From the NCBI GenBank assembly GCA_900323505.1, contig OOIN01000021.1:248001-312000 (forward strand): DNA of 64,000 bases, in the 5' to 3' direction. This document shows positions 9,839 through 19,326 of the stretch, piece by piece. The stretch is from Ustilago trichophora. Its lineage: Eukaryota; Basidiomycota; Ustilaginomycetes; Ustilaginales; Ustilaginaceae. A program made the translations under genes and the position numbers. Numbering within the stretch: position 1 is the first letter of the stretch; the number at the start of each line of letters is the position of its first letter. Under the pieces are notes generated by a model. It worked only from the letters and a program-made list of their open reading frames with translations. It did not search any database and was not told where the DNA came from.

Positions 9839-9876
9839 TGGCTCCGAAGCCGGCTATTTCCTTTTGTTACGATATG
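9839..9876 (-). repeat. Right terminal inverted repeat of the transposon
   Basis: Inverted copy of 8893-8930. It ends in GTTACGATATG and is followed by ACT, the same triplet that precedes the left end. Confidence 0.92.
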
Positions 9877-10024
9877 ACTCAAACATCTGTCATCGAGACG
9901 CATGTGCTTCTTGATGTCCGTCAAGTCATGTGTTTCATCACAAACAGGTTGTTCAAACGTTTCAGTCATGATCTGCATTGCATCGTTAAGATAATCACCC
10001 TCCCTCCGTCCTTTTGGGCTGTTG

Positions 10025-13000
10025 TTAGCTAAGCCTCGAAACCAAGTACGACATTAAACTTTCCTGTTCGTCACCGGCTACTCTTAGCAGGATCTCTACG
10101 AAACTCTGATACTTGGTGGGAATTTCACGATGCATTCGTTCCAAATTTTCCTGGTTGAGCATCCACAGTTTGGCATCTGTGTCGGCATATGCCGTAGTGT
10201 TTCTTTCCTTTCTGCTGAGGAAAGTGAGCTCTCCAGCGATGGTACCTGCCAGCATGGCTTCGTTGATCTCGTACTGTTCCTGCGGAAAATCGTAGCGCGC
10301 TTTGATGATTCCACTTTCGATGAGGTAGACCGCATCTGCTGTGTCGCCACGGTTCCACAGGATCTCACCACGACTCTTGCGCAGCAGTGTGAAATACGGA
10401 ACCAGCGCGGAGAAGAACTCTTCCTCCGTGTGAGGATGTTGATGTGGGTTGAGGTAGGCTCGGAAGGTGATGGCTAGCAAGGGTAGAGGCTGGACATGTA
10501 ACGCTGCTTTGGGTTGGGTTGGCGTCTCCACTTGTTCTTCTCCGTCACTGCCTGCTTCCTTTGTACTGGTGATGGTGGCGGTGGTGCTGGTAGTGCTGGA
10601 GATCGGAGGGAACGCGGGTCCAATCTCATCAATGGGCGTAGTCCTCTCGCTCCTAACCGCCGTCTTTGCCGCTTCGTGCAGATGATGTCTCCTGGGCGAA
10701 TTCTCATACGAGCTATCCAGCACAAATGCCGGCTTCCTCTTCCCAGGTACAGTCAATCCTCCTTCCGCTGCCAGACTCGCCTTACCAAAAGCTTTAGCTG
10801 CCATCAAACTGGACGCATACATTCCGCGAAGGTACTCGTTCTCGGTCCATTCCAGAGCTTCGTTGAGGTTTGCGAAAACTTCGAGATTCTCGCTACGATC
10901 GGCCCAAAGATCAACACTGCGAAGTGCAACCCCGACATCCGAATCGGGAGTGAGACCGCAGAATACGAGCAAGACTCCTTTGGCCATGAGTAGACGGTTG
11001 ATGCGCAAAAACGCCTCGGCGGCCGAGAAATCGACCCCGGAAACCAAGGTGTAGTCAACGATGAGGAATCGGATCGGGTTCTGGTTCCATGCGGCAATAT
11101 CCAACGCTCGCCTGATGAGGTTCTCGACCGAGTTGATGGTTCCAAAGAACAAAAAGCCTTGCAACTTGATGATCTGCGTCTGGGTCCCGACTTCGTCGAG
11201 GAAATGACGCTGGATCATGTGCCTGCGCACCGTAGATCTGGCCACGCTGCCATCAAAGATGGCACGGACGGTCTTGCGACGCGAAGTTTGAACCACAAAG
11301 AAGCAGCAAGCGATGATGATACCTGCCAGGATACCGATGACAAAGTCCCAATAAGTCATGACGATGACGATGACCCAGATGGTGAGGTACTCCCATCCGT
11401 TGACACGACCCACAGTGTCGTACAGCGCTTCTTTGGCAAGGTCGATCCCGAGAACAAAGATGAGGGCGCCAACAATCATGATGGGCAGGTAGCTAATCGT
11501 TCCAGGCCCGGCAATCATGATGATGGTCGTTCCACCGGCAAGCATCAACCCGCTGAGTCGCGATCCTCCACCGACGCGGTAGAAGAGAACACTGTTGACA
11601 TAGCACAGATAGTTGGGCACGGTACCGATGAGACCGGCGAGCATGTTGGAGATGCCGTGGGCGACGAGTTCGCGGTCCGTGTCGACGTTATCCTCGTTGA
11701 TGCTGACGCCGAGAGCGGGGACGTTGAGGGGGACGTGAAGGATTCCGAAGAATACCAGCGCCAATTGGGTGGGCATGGTGGCCCACAGTGCACGCCAGCT
11801 GGTCTGGCCGAAATCAAAGTAGGTATAGAAACGGTAGAAGGCAGCTTTACTGGCCGCTTCACCAATGTCGAATACCCATCCGTCGTCGCGGAGGTCCTGG
11901 ATAGGGATGCGAAGGATTCCCGACGCAACGACGTAGAAGGCAACAGGAATCATGAGGAAGTATCCGGGGAAGATGAGTGGGTGGTGGAATCTCGAGGTAA
12001 TGATCCGCAGGAGAATCGCCAAGAGCAAAGGTGGCAACCAGAGCGCGACCATATGTGCCGACTGGAAAAAGTACCTGAGCGTCTCCAAGTTGTACTGGAA
12101 TCCATCCTCGCTCTGCAATCTGCTACACACCTCCAAACCAGTCTCGATCAAAAAGATACCCACACCGCCGATGCATCCAACCAAAATATGCCTTGGGAAG
12201 AATCCAATCAGCACTCCGAGTCGCAATGCACCCAGCAGCAAGAACGCCAGACCTGTCAAAATCGAACTGAGCGCAAAAGCCACCATGGTCGTCGCGATCA
12301 CCGCCTTGGGATTCCCATCGCCCAACTCTTCGATGATGATCCTGACCAAGATGTGGAAGAAGGGTACGACCTCGATCATCATACTTCCGTTACCGCCCTT
12401 GAAGATGCTTCCACCGAGCGTGTAGATCAGCTGAGATAGGATGCAGGTGACAAAGAACATGGAAACACCATCGCCACCGAAATTGGCAAAGATAGGGTAG
12501 GCGGCGGGGAACATGATCATTCCGTAACTAACGCCGTCGAGGACGTTCATCAACATGCCGAGGATGACGGCGGGGATGAGACGGATGGGTTCGACGCTGG
12601 CTTCGGCGGCGGATTTCCAGGTGATGCCGCGCATAGAGTCAAGCAGATCGTGGGCATGCTGCATGGGATCCAAGGGACGCGTGGGAACCTCGCCCTGTCC
12701 CGGTCGGAAGCGACGCGGAACAAAGGACCAGGCCGGAGAGAGAGTCTTGAATGGCTCCGGATGGTGTTGAGATGGGCGACGAGCGATGCCTTGCTCAGCT
12801 TCGAGCACCGACTGCTCTGCTTGGGCCAATGCACCGTATCCGATTCCAGCCCGTTGTTGCTCCGACGTGCTGAATTGACTGAACGCAGACTGATTCGTCG
12901 CTTCCGACTGTCGATCGCGCGACACGGATCGATCGCCACCACTCGAAGCAGGAGCGAAGGACCTGGAAGGTCGGCGAGCAGACGAACGCGATCTGCTGCG

Positions 13001-14202
13001 AGACGTCCTTGGCTGGTCCGGGCTTTTTGCCACATCTCCACCGGCAACACGAGCAGCACCGAGACTCTTATCTTGCTGTTCTTCTTCGTCTGCCAAGTTC
13101 TGCGGTGTCGCCACTACCGTCTGAGTGAGCCCAAGCACTGAAGATACCCGTGGTGTAGCCTGGCTACCATCATCCTCGGCCTCGATGGCCGTCTTTCCGC
13201 TCTGTGGGCTAGCTTGAGCTGCCATGGCACGAGTGAGGTTGCTCGGCCCTGCCTGATTGACTCCGTAACTGGCAATGGGTGAAGCGGTAGGACTGAAATA
13301 CGCGGCACCTTTTCCTCGAGGCGGGAAGAGCTGCGAGTTGGGCGAGGAGAACGAATCTTCCTCTCCAATGTCATAGATGTGCGACCCATTGGTGCTGCCG
13401 TTCCCCTCGTCGTCGGACATGATCATGCCTGCGAGCTGTGCAGTCTCATCGCGGATCGAGGAGGAAGTAGCGGTGTACGAGCCTGGGATCAAACTCGTAC
13501 CCAAATCCTTGGAATCCTGGGACTGCTGCTGAAAGCGGTAGCTTCGACCTTCGAGGTGGCTGAAGGCGGACGAGTTGATGCTGCGACGGTTCCACGCTGA
13601 ACCGGATTGGCGTTCAATGTCGTAGCCGGAGTCGTTCTCGTCGGTGTCCATGGCTGATGCGCGATGATTGCTGCCGGGAGGATGGTAGCTGGCGACCCTC
13701 GATCGATCCTGCTTTGGACCGGGAGGGAAGGAGGAATGTGGCGAGTCAAAAGTGACGGATCGAGGGAACTTGCTGTTGTTTCCAGCGTTGCGTTTGCGCT
13801 GTTGCGCAGCGTAGGGAGATGCAGGACTGATAGGGTCGAGAGCGTTGCTGGGTCGTCGGATGTCAAAGTCCGGAGGAGCATCGCGCTGATGAGGGGTTCC
13901 ACGGAATGGGTTGATCAGACGTCCGATGCTGAAGGACTCGCGTCGTGACTTGCCGTTGTTGTTATCGGGGAGGAGGGCGGATGCCTCGTCGGGGTTGGTG
14001 GTGGGTGCGCCTCCTGTTGGTCATCAAGCAGAAGATAGATGAATCGAGTTGAGAAGAAGATGGGAAAGAGGAAAAGCAAGAAACAGAAACAGGATAGGTC
14101 AAGATGAGACTATATCCCAAGCAATCAGATGGCTAGACGCTGGCTCGAGCCTAGCATAGCTGCCACATAATAAGACAACGCAATGTACGCACCAGAAGAC
14201 AT
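10025..14202 (-). CDS. SulP/SLC26-type transporter with STAS and cyclic-nucleotide-binding domains (Vsb1-like)
   Basis: The large exon (10025-14013) reads open upstream of the ATG at 13651. The best model adds a 10-nt first exon, 14193-14202 (ATG TCT TCT G), and an intron 14014-14192 (GTGCGT...AACAG), giving 1332 aa. The N-terminus then starts MSSGGAPTTNPDEASALLPD, with an acidic dileucine signal (EASALL) of the vacuolar sorting type. A disordered region of about 450 residues follows, then a SulP membrane domain (about 480-905), a STAS domain (about 940-1020, IRFLIVDYTLVSGVDFSAAE) and a cNMP-binding fold (about 1205-1300) with GEL and a downstream R-N-T-T. This order matches yeast YGR125W/Vsb1, a vacuolar basic amino-acid transporter. 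An alternative donor (GTAAGG, 14235-14240) would imply a different first exon. Start certainty is moderate; family certainty is high. Confidence 0.85.
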
Positions 14203-15522
14203 GATTGAAGCAGTGTATGCGGTGGGTCGCCCTTACCGCAGCTTAGATCGGGCTGAGTCAGGATGCAGCCGGGAAGAAGGAGGCTCGGTCTGAGAGTATT
14301 TTGGGTAGTGCTGCACCGTCGATCCGGGATGGCAATTCGCGCGCGCACAGTGGTAGTGGAGGAAAAGCGTTGAGAGCGTGCGTTTAGGGAGAAGCGATTG
14401 TTGCCGAAGAGTACCACTGAGGTCTTGCGGTTGTGTATGGTGTTATCGACCAAGCACCTCAGAAGTGGGTTCCGTGACGATGGACAGAGAGAGTCGAATG
14501 GCGTGCTGCTGTTCTCGGAGGACAACTTTTCGACTGTACCTACAACGCCAAATCGCCGGGGGGGATGGTGGAAATGACAGAAGCGTAGTCTAGATTAAAG
14601 TTGTGCGAGTCAGCTGTCCACCAGCCTAACTAAGTTTGACCTTGTGTTTGTGCAACTCAAAAGGAAGGACAAGAAGAAGATCAGGGCTGTTTAAAAAGGG
14701 AAACCGAACGAGCGAGGGAAATGCACGGCAAATCTTGCTTGCTCAACCAGAAGTCAGATTGTGAGAGTTTCCAAGAGTGGAGCACCAAACAGCGGCACCA
14801 AACAGCGGCAGCAGCAGCACTCCTGCGTAAGAAAAAGGCCGCTCGGATCAACCACAGAGGTGCACCACGTTGGAAGAGAATTCTGCACGAGGCGCACTCC
14901 TATCTCTGCATCAGCAGCACCAGAATTCGGAATCAAAATTCGCAATATCACCCAGCCCTATGCAACTTGTTGTGTTCGACAACATGACATTCAACAGCCC
15001 CTGTTTCTTCTTCTTCTTCTTTTGTACACTCTGTCACCCGCCGCCCTCACTGTCGTGCTAGCGACAATGTGACGGTTCGAATCCTCTGTACCACTCTAAT
15101 ATGAGCAAGCACCGGTGGGACATCTTGGGTCAAGGGTCGGGCGGTGTATTCAAAGTGCACAGAGTCCCACAAAGGGAGGAGGGTACCAGAGATAGATAAG
15201 ACATTCCCAGAATCCAAAATCGGCGAGGGGGAAACCCCCTTCCCTCTCTTTGCCGGTCTATTTCCCAACCACTCACAAGCCTCCTTGATATCGCGCCGTT
15301 GCACCATTCACCGTTTCTCCCCTCCCTGTCGCAGCCAAGTTTTAAGCATATCTTCTTGGCACACATGATTTTACCCCCCCCCCCCCCCCCCCCCCCCCCC
15401 CACTCCCTTTTCTGTTTTGACGGTTTGACACTCAGATGTACTTCTGTTAAAACGCAAACCAATCAGACGATGGAAAACATAAAAATTACGACAACATCAC
15501 TACTCAACAATGCCGGCTCGGC
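14203..15522. other. Intergenic region with poly-C tract
   Basis: Contains the upstream region of the SulP transporter gene and the 3' flank of the striatin gene. No coding stretch is convincing. The notable content is a TTC-rich strip near 15008-15022 and the C homopolymer at 15374-15401. A frame at 14151-14525 on the minus strand overlaps the proposed first exon of the transporter but lacks coding character. Confidence 0.4.
15374..15401. repeat. C homopolymer, 28 nt
   Basis: An uninterrupted run of 28 C on the plus strand (G on the transcribed strand of the striatin gene), about 120 bases beyond the striatin stop codon. Confidence 0.9.
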
Positions 15523-18261
15523 TTATCCATAGATGCGAATCACCCCGTCGGCACCGGCACTGCCAAAGTACGGTGCGGTGGGATGATACTTGACCGCCAG
15601 TACACCTTCACCCGCCTTCTTCCTATGCGAGCTGATCTCCTGTCTGCACACAGCCGTGCTCTTCTCCCCTTCACCTCCCACAGGTCCCTCTTTGCCCACC
15701 AGCGATCCACCTGCAATATCCCAGAAGCGGACGCTGCAGTCATGGCCACCCGAAACGAGCGTCAACCCACTCGCGTCGATATCCAAACTTGTCACCGCGT
15801 CCAGGTGTGCCACCATCGACAGCGTGCAAGCGCCGGTGTCGAGGTCAAACATTCGAATGTAGCCGTCCTCGTGAGCGGTGATGAGCATGGGTAACGTGGG
15901 ATGCGTGACGAGCTTGTTGATCTGCGTCTCGGCCGTGCCGTCAAACGTCTCATCTGATTTGAGCTGACGCACTTGCCGTCCCGTGTCGAGGTCGAACAGC
16001 TTCACCACAGAGTTCGAATACGAGACCGCGACCAGCCGCAGATCCGAGTGGCATGCTTCGACGCACGTAGGAACCGGGAGCGTGCCGGATTTTTCAAGGT
16101 TCTCGCGTTCTTTGGCTGTGTCGGGCGAAGGCTCGCTGCCAAAATAGTCCCAGCTGAGTTGGAGCACTGCGGGTGCGGCACCACTTGCGTTTGCCTCTCC
16201 ATTCCCGGTGGAGGCGGAAGACGTGTTGCGTACGCTCCAGATCTTGACTGTGCCGTCGGCCGAAGCACTGGCCAGTCGACCTTCTTCGTCCGAGCGATCA
16301 GGCAGCAGCGCCACGTCCCACACGGCCTGTGAGTGACCAACGAGACAACCCAGCTCCATCGACTTTTCAAACGGCGGGTAGGCCTCCACTGCCCGATCGG
16401 GTAGCTGCCACACGCGGATCGATGAGTCCAAGCTGCCGCTGTAGAAGCGACGCTTGTTGGGCGACACAGCCAGGCAAGTCACTGCTGCAGAGTGGCCGCG
16501 AAAGGTGACCAGCGGCTGGCTGTCCGTACCCGACTTGGCCGAGGGCTGGTTCAACGTTCCCGCGTCCAGGTTCCAGAACTTGATCGTGTTGTCGTCCGAG
16601 GCTGAGAGCAATGCCATCTCGTTCTGCAGAAACGCTACAGCTCGTACAGCATCAAGGTGGCTACGGAGCACCTTTTTCGACTTCCACAGCAAGCTATCCG
16701 CTGCTGCGTCAGCTGCCTCCTTGGCGGCCTCCTCGTCTTCGGTAGCGAGGCTGAGGTTGGCCAGATCATCCTCGTCCTTGCGCTCCGAGCCAGGTGCGCG
16801 GCCGCTGCGGTTCATAAGCTGATTCACTTTCTCCGATGTGATGGCGAGCTGCTGCTGCGCTTCCGAGATGATTGAAGCTTCTTCAGCAGCTTGGCTCTGT
16901 CGTTCCGACTCGCGACGCTCGCGGTTCTTGATTCCGGCTTCCTTGAGCTTCTGCCAGTCTCGTCCGCCCGGCTTAAAGATAGCGGTCACCTGTTCTTGGT
17001 CATCGAGCTCTTGATCGGTCAGACTGCCGGCCGAAGTGCCATGCGATTCAGTCGACTGCGACGATCGCGACGAGTCGGAAGAGTTGGAGCTACCTGGTCC
17101 TTCCTCATGCTCTTGCCCGTCCACTGCTTCCGGTGAAGGCTCTGGCTCGGCAAATGTGGCGCTCAACGGGTTGACCAATTGGACGCCATCGGCAGCACGG
17201 CTGCCCTGCTGCTGCTGCTGCTGCTCTCCGGCGTTCTCCTCTCGTTGTCCTTGTCCGGATTGAAAGTTGTCACTGGCACCCTCTTCACCCTCAGCCGCCT
17301 CCTCGAGCACGGGCTCCGAGGCGAAAAGAGGTGAGCGACCAGGTCGGCCACCCTTTGCATTTGGGACGCCGAGCGCAGTGGCAGCCGAAGCGCGGCTGAT
17401 GGATCCCGCCAGAGCAGCGTGCGACTCTGTAGGTCCAGGAAGCGTGGACGGTACGCTCTCGAGCATCGTCTTCCTGGGTCGCAGTGCGCTTTGCATGTTG
17501 TTACCGTTGACCGAAGAGCCTGAGGCGATGCCACGGTCAGGGAGCGGATTCAATGTAGTGGCAGAAGTGAGGTACGAGATTTCCTGCAAACATTGTTTGA
17601 GGTATTCGCGACTCTTTGCGCGCGACTTGGGGTCCTTGGCGCTCGATGTGGATCGCGAAAGAAGACCAGCTCCCATTGTGGCAGCATTCAAGGAACTACC
17701 AGCAGCAGTGATGGCCGATGCGGTAGGAGCCGACTCTGCAAAGGGAGCAGGCGAGCTGCGCCCACTGCTGGATGTGCCCTTTTCCAAGCTTTGCAAGAGC
17801 GGATTCTTGACCTGAGGCGCGGTCGAAGAGAGCGGAGACGAGGCAGACTGGGTATTGGCACTTGAAGAAAGATACTTGGAACGCTCTTGTCGAAGCGCGT
17901 ACTCGAGCATCTTGACTCTGCGCATGAGATCGGTCTTTAGATTTTCTACGCCTCTACGCTCCCCCTCGAGGAGGGCGATGCGTGCGCGCATTTCAGCCCG
18001 CTCGATCTCCCACTCGTTGCGATCCTTTTCGTATCGTCGCCATTCGCTCTGCAGGTGGTGAAGAATACCGGCGAGCGTATACTCTGAGTTGGGCTGCGAG
18101 TTGCCCGTCTCTTGAGACTGAACACCGTTGGACATGTTGCCGTGCATCTGATTGCTGCCGTTGTTCATGCCAAAGCCAAGACCAGCACCCATGTTGGCGC
18201 CGTTGGCGTTGCCATTGTTGTTTCCCCCACCCATCATATTGCCAGCGTTGCTGAGGAACAT
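15523..18261 (-). CDS. Striatin family protein (STRIPAK scaffold)
   Basis: This is a 912-aa single-exon gene. An Asn/Gly/Met-rich leader precedes the signature striatin N-terminus at about residues 62-130 (ILHHLQSEWRRYEKDRNEWE then a long coiled coil through LEYALRQERSKYL). A long disordered region follows. A WD40 propeller occupies about residues 523-912, with clear repeats (SHLDAVRAVAF, GHSAAVTCLAVSP, GHSQAVWDVALL, HLDAVTSLDIDASG) and the final VKYHPTAPYFGSAGADG. Striatins scaffold the STRIPAK phosphatase-kinase complex with PP2A A/C, Mob3 and SIP/STRIP subunits, which in filamentous fungi controls cell fusion and septation. Length and domain order are those of the family. Confidence 0.9.
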   Translation of the reverse strand: MFLSNAGNMMGGGNNNGNANGANMGAGLGFGMNNGSNQMHGNMSNGVQSQETGNSQPNSEYTLAGILHHLQSEWRRYEKDRNEWEIERAEMRARIALLEGERRGVENLKTDLMRRVKMLEYALRQERSKYLSSSANTQSASSPLSSTAPQVKNPLLQSLEKGTSSSGRSSPAPFAESAPTASAITAAGSSLNAATMGAGLLSRSTSSAKDPKSRAKSREYLKQCLQEISYLTSATTLNPLPDRGIASGSSVNGNNMQSALRPRKTMLESVPSTLPGPTESHAALAGSISRASAATALGVPNAKGGRPGRSPLFASEPVLEEAAEGEEGASDNFQSGQGQREENAGEQQQQQQGSRAADGVQLVNPLSATFAEPEPSPEAVDGQEHEEGPGSSNSSDSSRSSQSTESHGTSAGSLTDQELDDQEQVTAIFKPGGRDWQKLKEAGIKNRERRESERQSQAAEEASIISEAQQQLAITSEKVNQLMNRSGRAPGSERKDEDDLANLSLATEDEEAAKEAADAAADSLLWKSKKVLRSHLDAVRAVAFLQNEMALLSASDDNTIKFWNLDAGTLNQPSAKSGTDSQPLVTFRGHSAAVTCLAVSPNKRRFYSGSLDSSIRVWQLPDRAVEAYPPFEKSMELGCLVGHSQAVWDVALLPDRSDEEGRLASASADGTVKIWSVRNTSSASTGNGEANASGAAPAVLQLSWDYFGSEPSPDTAKERENLEKSGTLPVPTCVEACHSDLRLVAVSYSNSVVKLFDLDTGRQVRQLKSDETFDGTAETQINKLVTHPTLPMLITAHEDGYIRMFDLDTGACTLSMVAHLDAVTSLDIDASGLTLVSGGHDCSVRFWDIAGGSLVGKEGPVGGEGEKSTAVCRQEISSHRKKAGEGVLAVKYHPTAPYFGSAGADGVIRIYG

Positions 18262-18723
18262 GCCGGATGCCGTTTACGCGTGATCGAATTGAAAGCAGCG
18301 GTGGTCGTGTGTGTTCATGAGAGGGGTGATGGAGTTGAAGATGGGCTTGAAAACGGAAACCGAGTCGACGTCACTTCACTAGAAGGCTAACTTGTGTTGA
18401 GCTGAGTCGTCTCGCGTAGACGTGAGTGCTACTTTGTGCTGACCGATCGATGCAGTGGGATGGATGTTGATGAAGAGATGCTGAGCGCGATCGAAGTGAT
18501 GTCGTCAATGCCGTAGCGTGAAAGTTGGTCAACTTGACACCGTTCCTGGGCCGTCCTGAATAAAAGGTGACGCCTAGAGGACAAAAGCGTATGGTCGATA
18601 TGCTTCTGTAATCCGGCAAGACGGTATTGGGCACCAAAAGGTGAGTGTGTTGTCGTTGATGAAGGGGGAGAAGGTGATGGATTGAGAAGGACGGCAGAGT
18701 GGAATGTGATGTCGGTTCTGTGT

Positions 18724-18726
<3 letters not shown>

Positions 18727-18757
<31 letters not shown>
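18727..18757. repeat. (TG)n microsatellite
   Basis: About 15 perfect TG dinucleotides, with a further interrupted TTTGTGTGTG stretch to 18766. It lies upstream of striatin. Confidence 0.9.
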
Positions 18758-18760
<3 letters not shown>

Positions 18761-19004
18761 TGTGTGCTTGGTGCTTTGTGTGCTGTGATGTTCCGCGATG
18801 CGTTGTGATGTCTCTCTGACCGAGCCAAAGCGGAAATACTCGTCACAGCCAAAAGCCAAAAGCCAGAGCCAAGCAAAAGATGGCACGAGCGCGTGAGACT
18901 CGCACACTTCTGTCCTCGTTGCCTTCCAAGCAGCAGACAGAGGAACCCAGAAAAACACAAGATTTACTGTAGCCCCTCTTCTTCAGTGCGGACAATTCAG
19001 ATCA

Positions 19005-19193
19005 TTACAAATTCCGAAATCTGTTTCTGCCTCGTTGTATTGCTACAAAGGCCTCCTTGAATTCATCAACACGATCCGAATACAAAAAGTTGAAATTCCT
19101 CAGATCTGGTAGAGTGGCCGTGACGGCGTGGTGAATCGATCGTGTGCCTTTCCTTCTACGAGATGGCCGGCGGCCCGAGAATCTTGACGACAT
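19005..19193 (-). CDS. Possible small protein, 62 aa
   Basis: An ATG frame just downstream of the MATH-BTB gene on the same strand. It encodes a basic N-terminus (MSSRFSGRRPSRRRKG) and a tail ending in FKEAFVAIQRGRNRF. There is no signal peptide and no recognised motif. It may simply be 3' untranslated sequence of the neighbouring gene. Listed only because codon usage is not obviously random. Confidence 0.15.
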   Translation of the reverse strand: MSSRFSGRRPSRRRKGTRSIHHAVTATLPDLRNFNFLYSDRVDEFKEAFVAIQRGRNRFRNL

Positions 19194-19326
19194 TGCAAAG
19201 GATCATGAAGAGTTGTCATAGTCAATAGCACCCACCGGAACTAGAATTGGAGAGGTGTCATATGTACAGAGCGCCAGAACACATTGCTGAAGAGGACACC
19301 TTTGTGCGGTTGCTATGATCATCACG

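Larger units (their letters stand above)
8893..9876. mobile_element. Non-autonomous DNA transposon (MITE-like), 984 bp, 38-bp perfect TIRs
   Basis: The two ends are perfect inverted repeats of 38 bp that start CATATCGTAACAAAAGG. The element is flanked by ACT on both sides (8890-8892 and 9877-9879), a plausible 3-bp target-site duplication. Inside each end are many copies of GTGGCT(CC), seven in the left arm and several in the right, which is typical of subterminal transposase-binding repeats. The middle (about 9180-9720) is unrelated CT-rich sequence with CCCACC/CACACC-type repeats. No frame inside looks like a transposase, so it would depend on an enzyme encoded elsewhere. The superfamily cannot be assigned from the termini alone. 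It sits between the 3' ends of iws1 and the SulP gene, where insertion would do little harm. Confidence 0.85.
18262..19326. other. Intergenic region with TG microsatellite
   Basis: Long 5' flank of striatin plus the 3' flank of the MATH-BTB gene. It holds a (TG)n tract at 18727-18757. A minus-strand frame at 18371-18958 is mostly this microsatellite read as Thr-His repeats and is not believed. Confidence 0.4.

Noticed and set aside
11159..12439. Plus-strand frame of 426 codons
   Set aside because: Antisense to the SulP membrane domain; the Asp/His/Gln-rich product mirrors hydrophobic codons.
15040..15105. GGTTCGAATCC motif resembling a tRNA T arm
   Set aside because: The flanking bases do not form a 5-bp T stem, and no acceptor, D or anticodon stems can be drawn.
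18371..18958. Minus-strand frame of 195 codons
   Set aside because: It is mainly the TG microsatellite read as Thr-His repeats plus striatin 5' leader, with no coding character.
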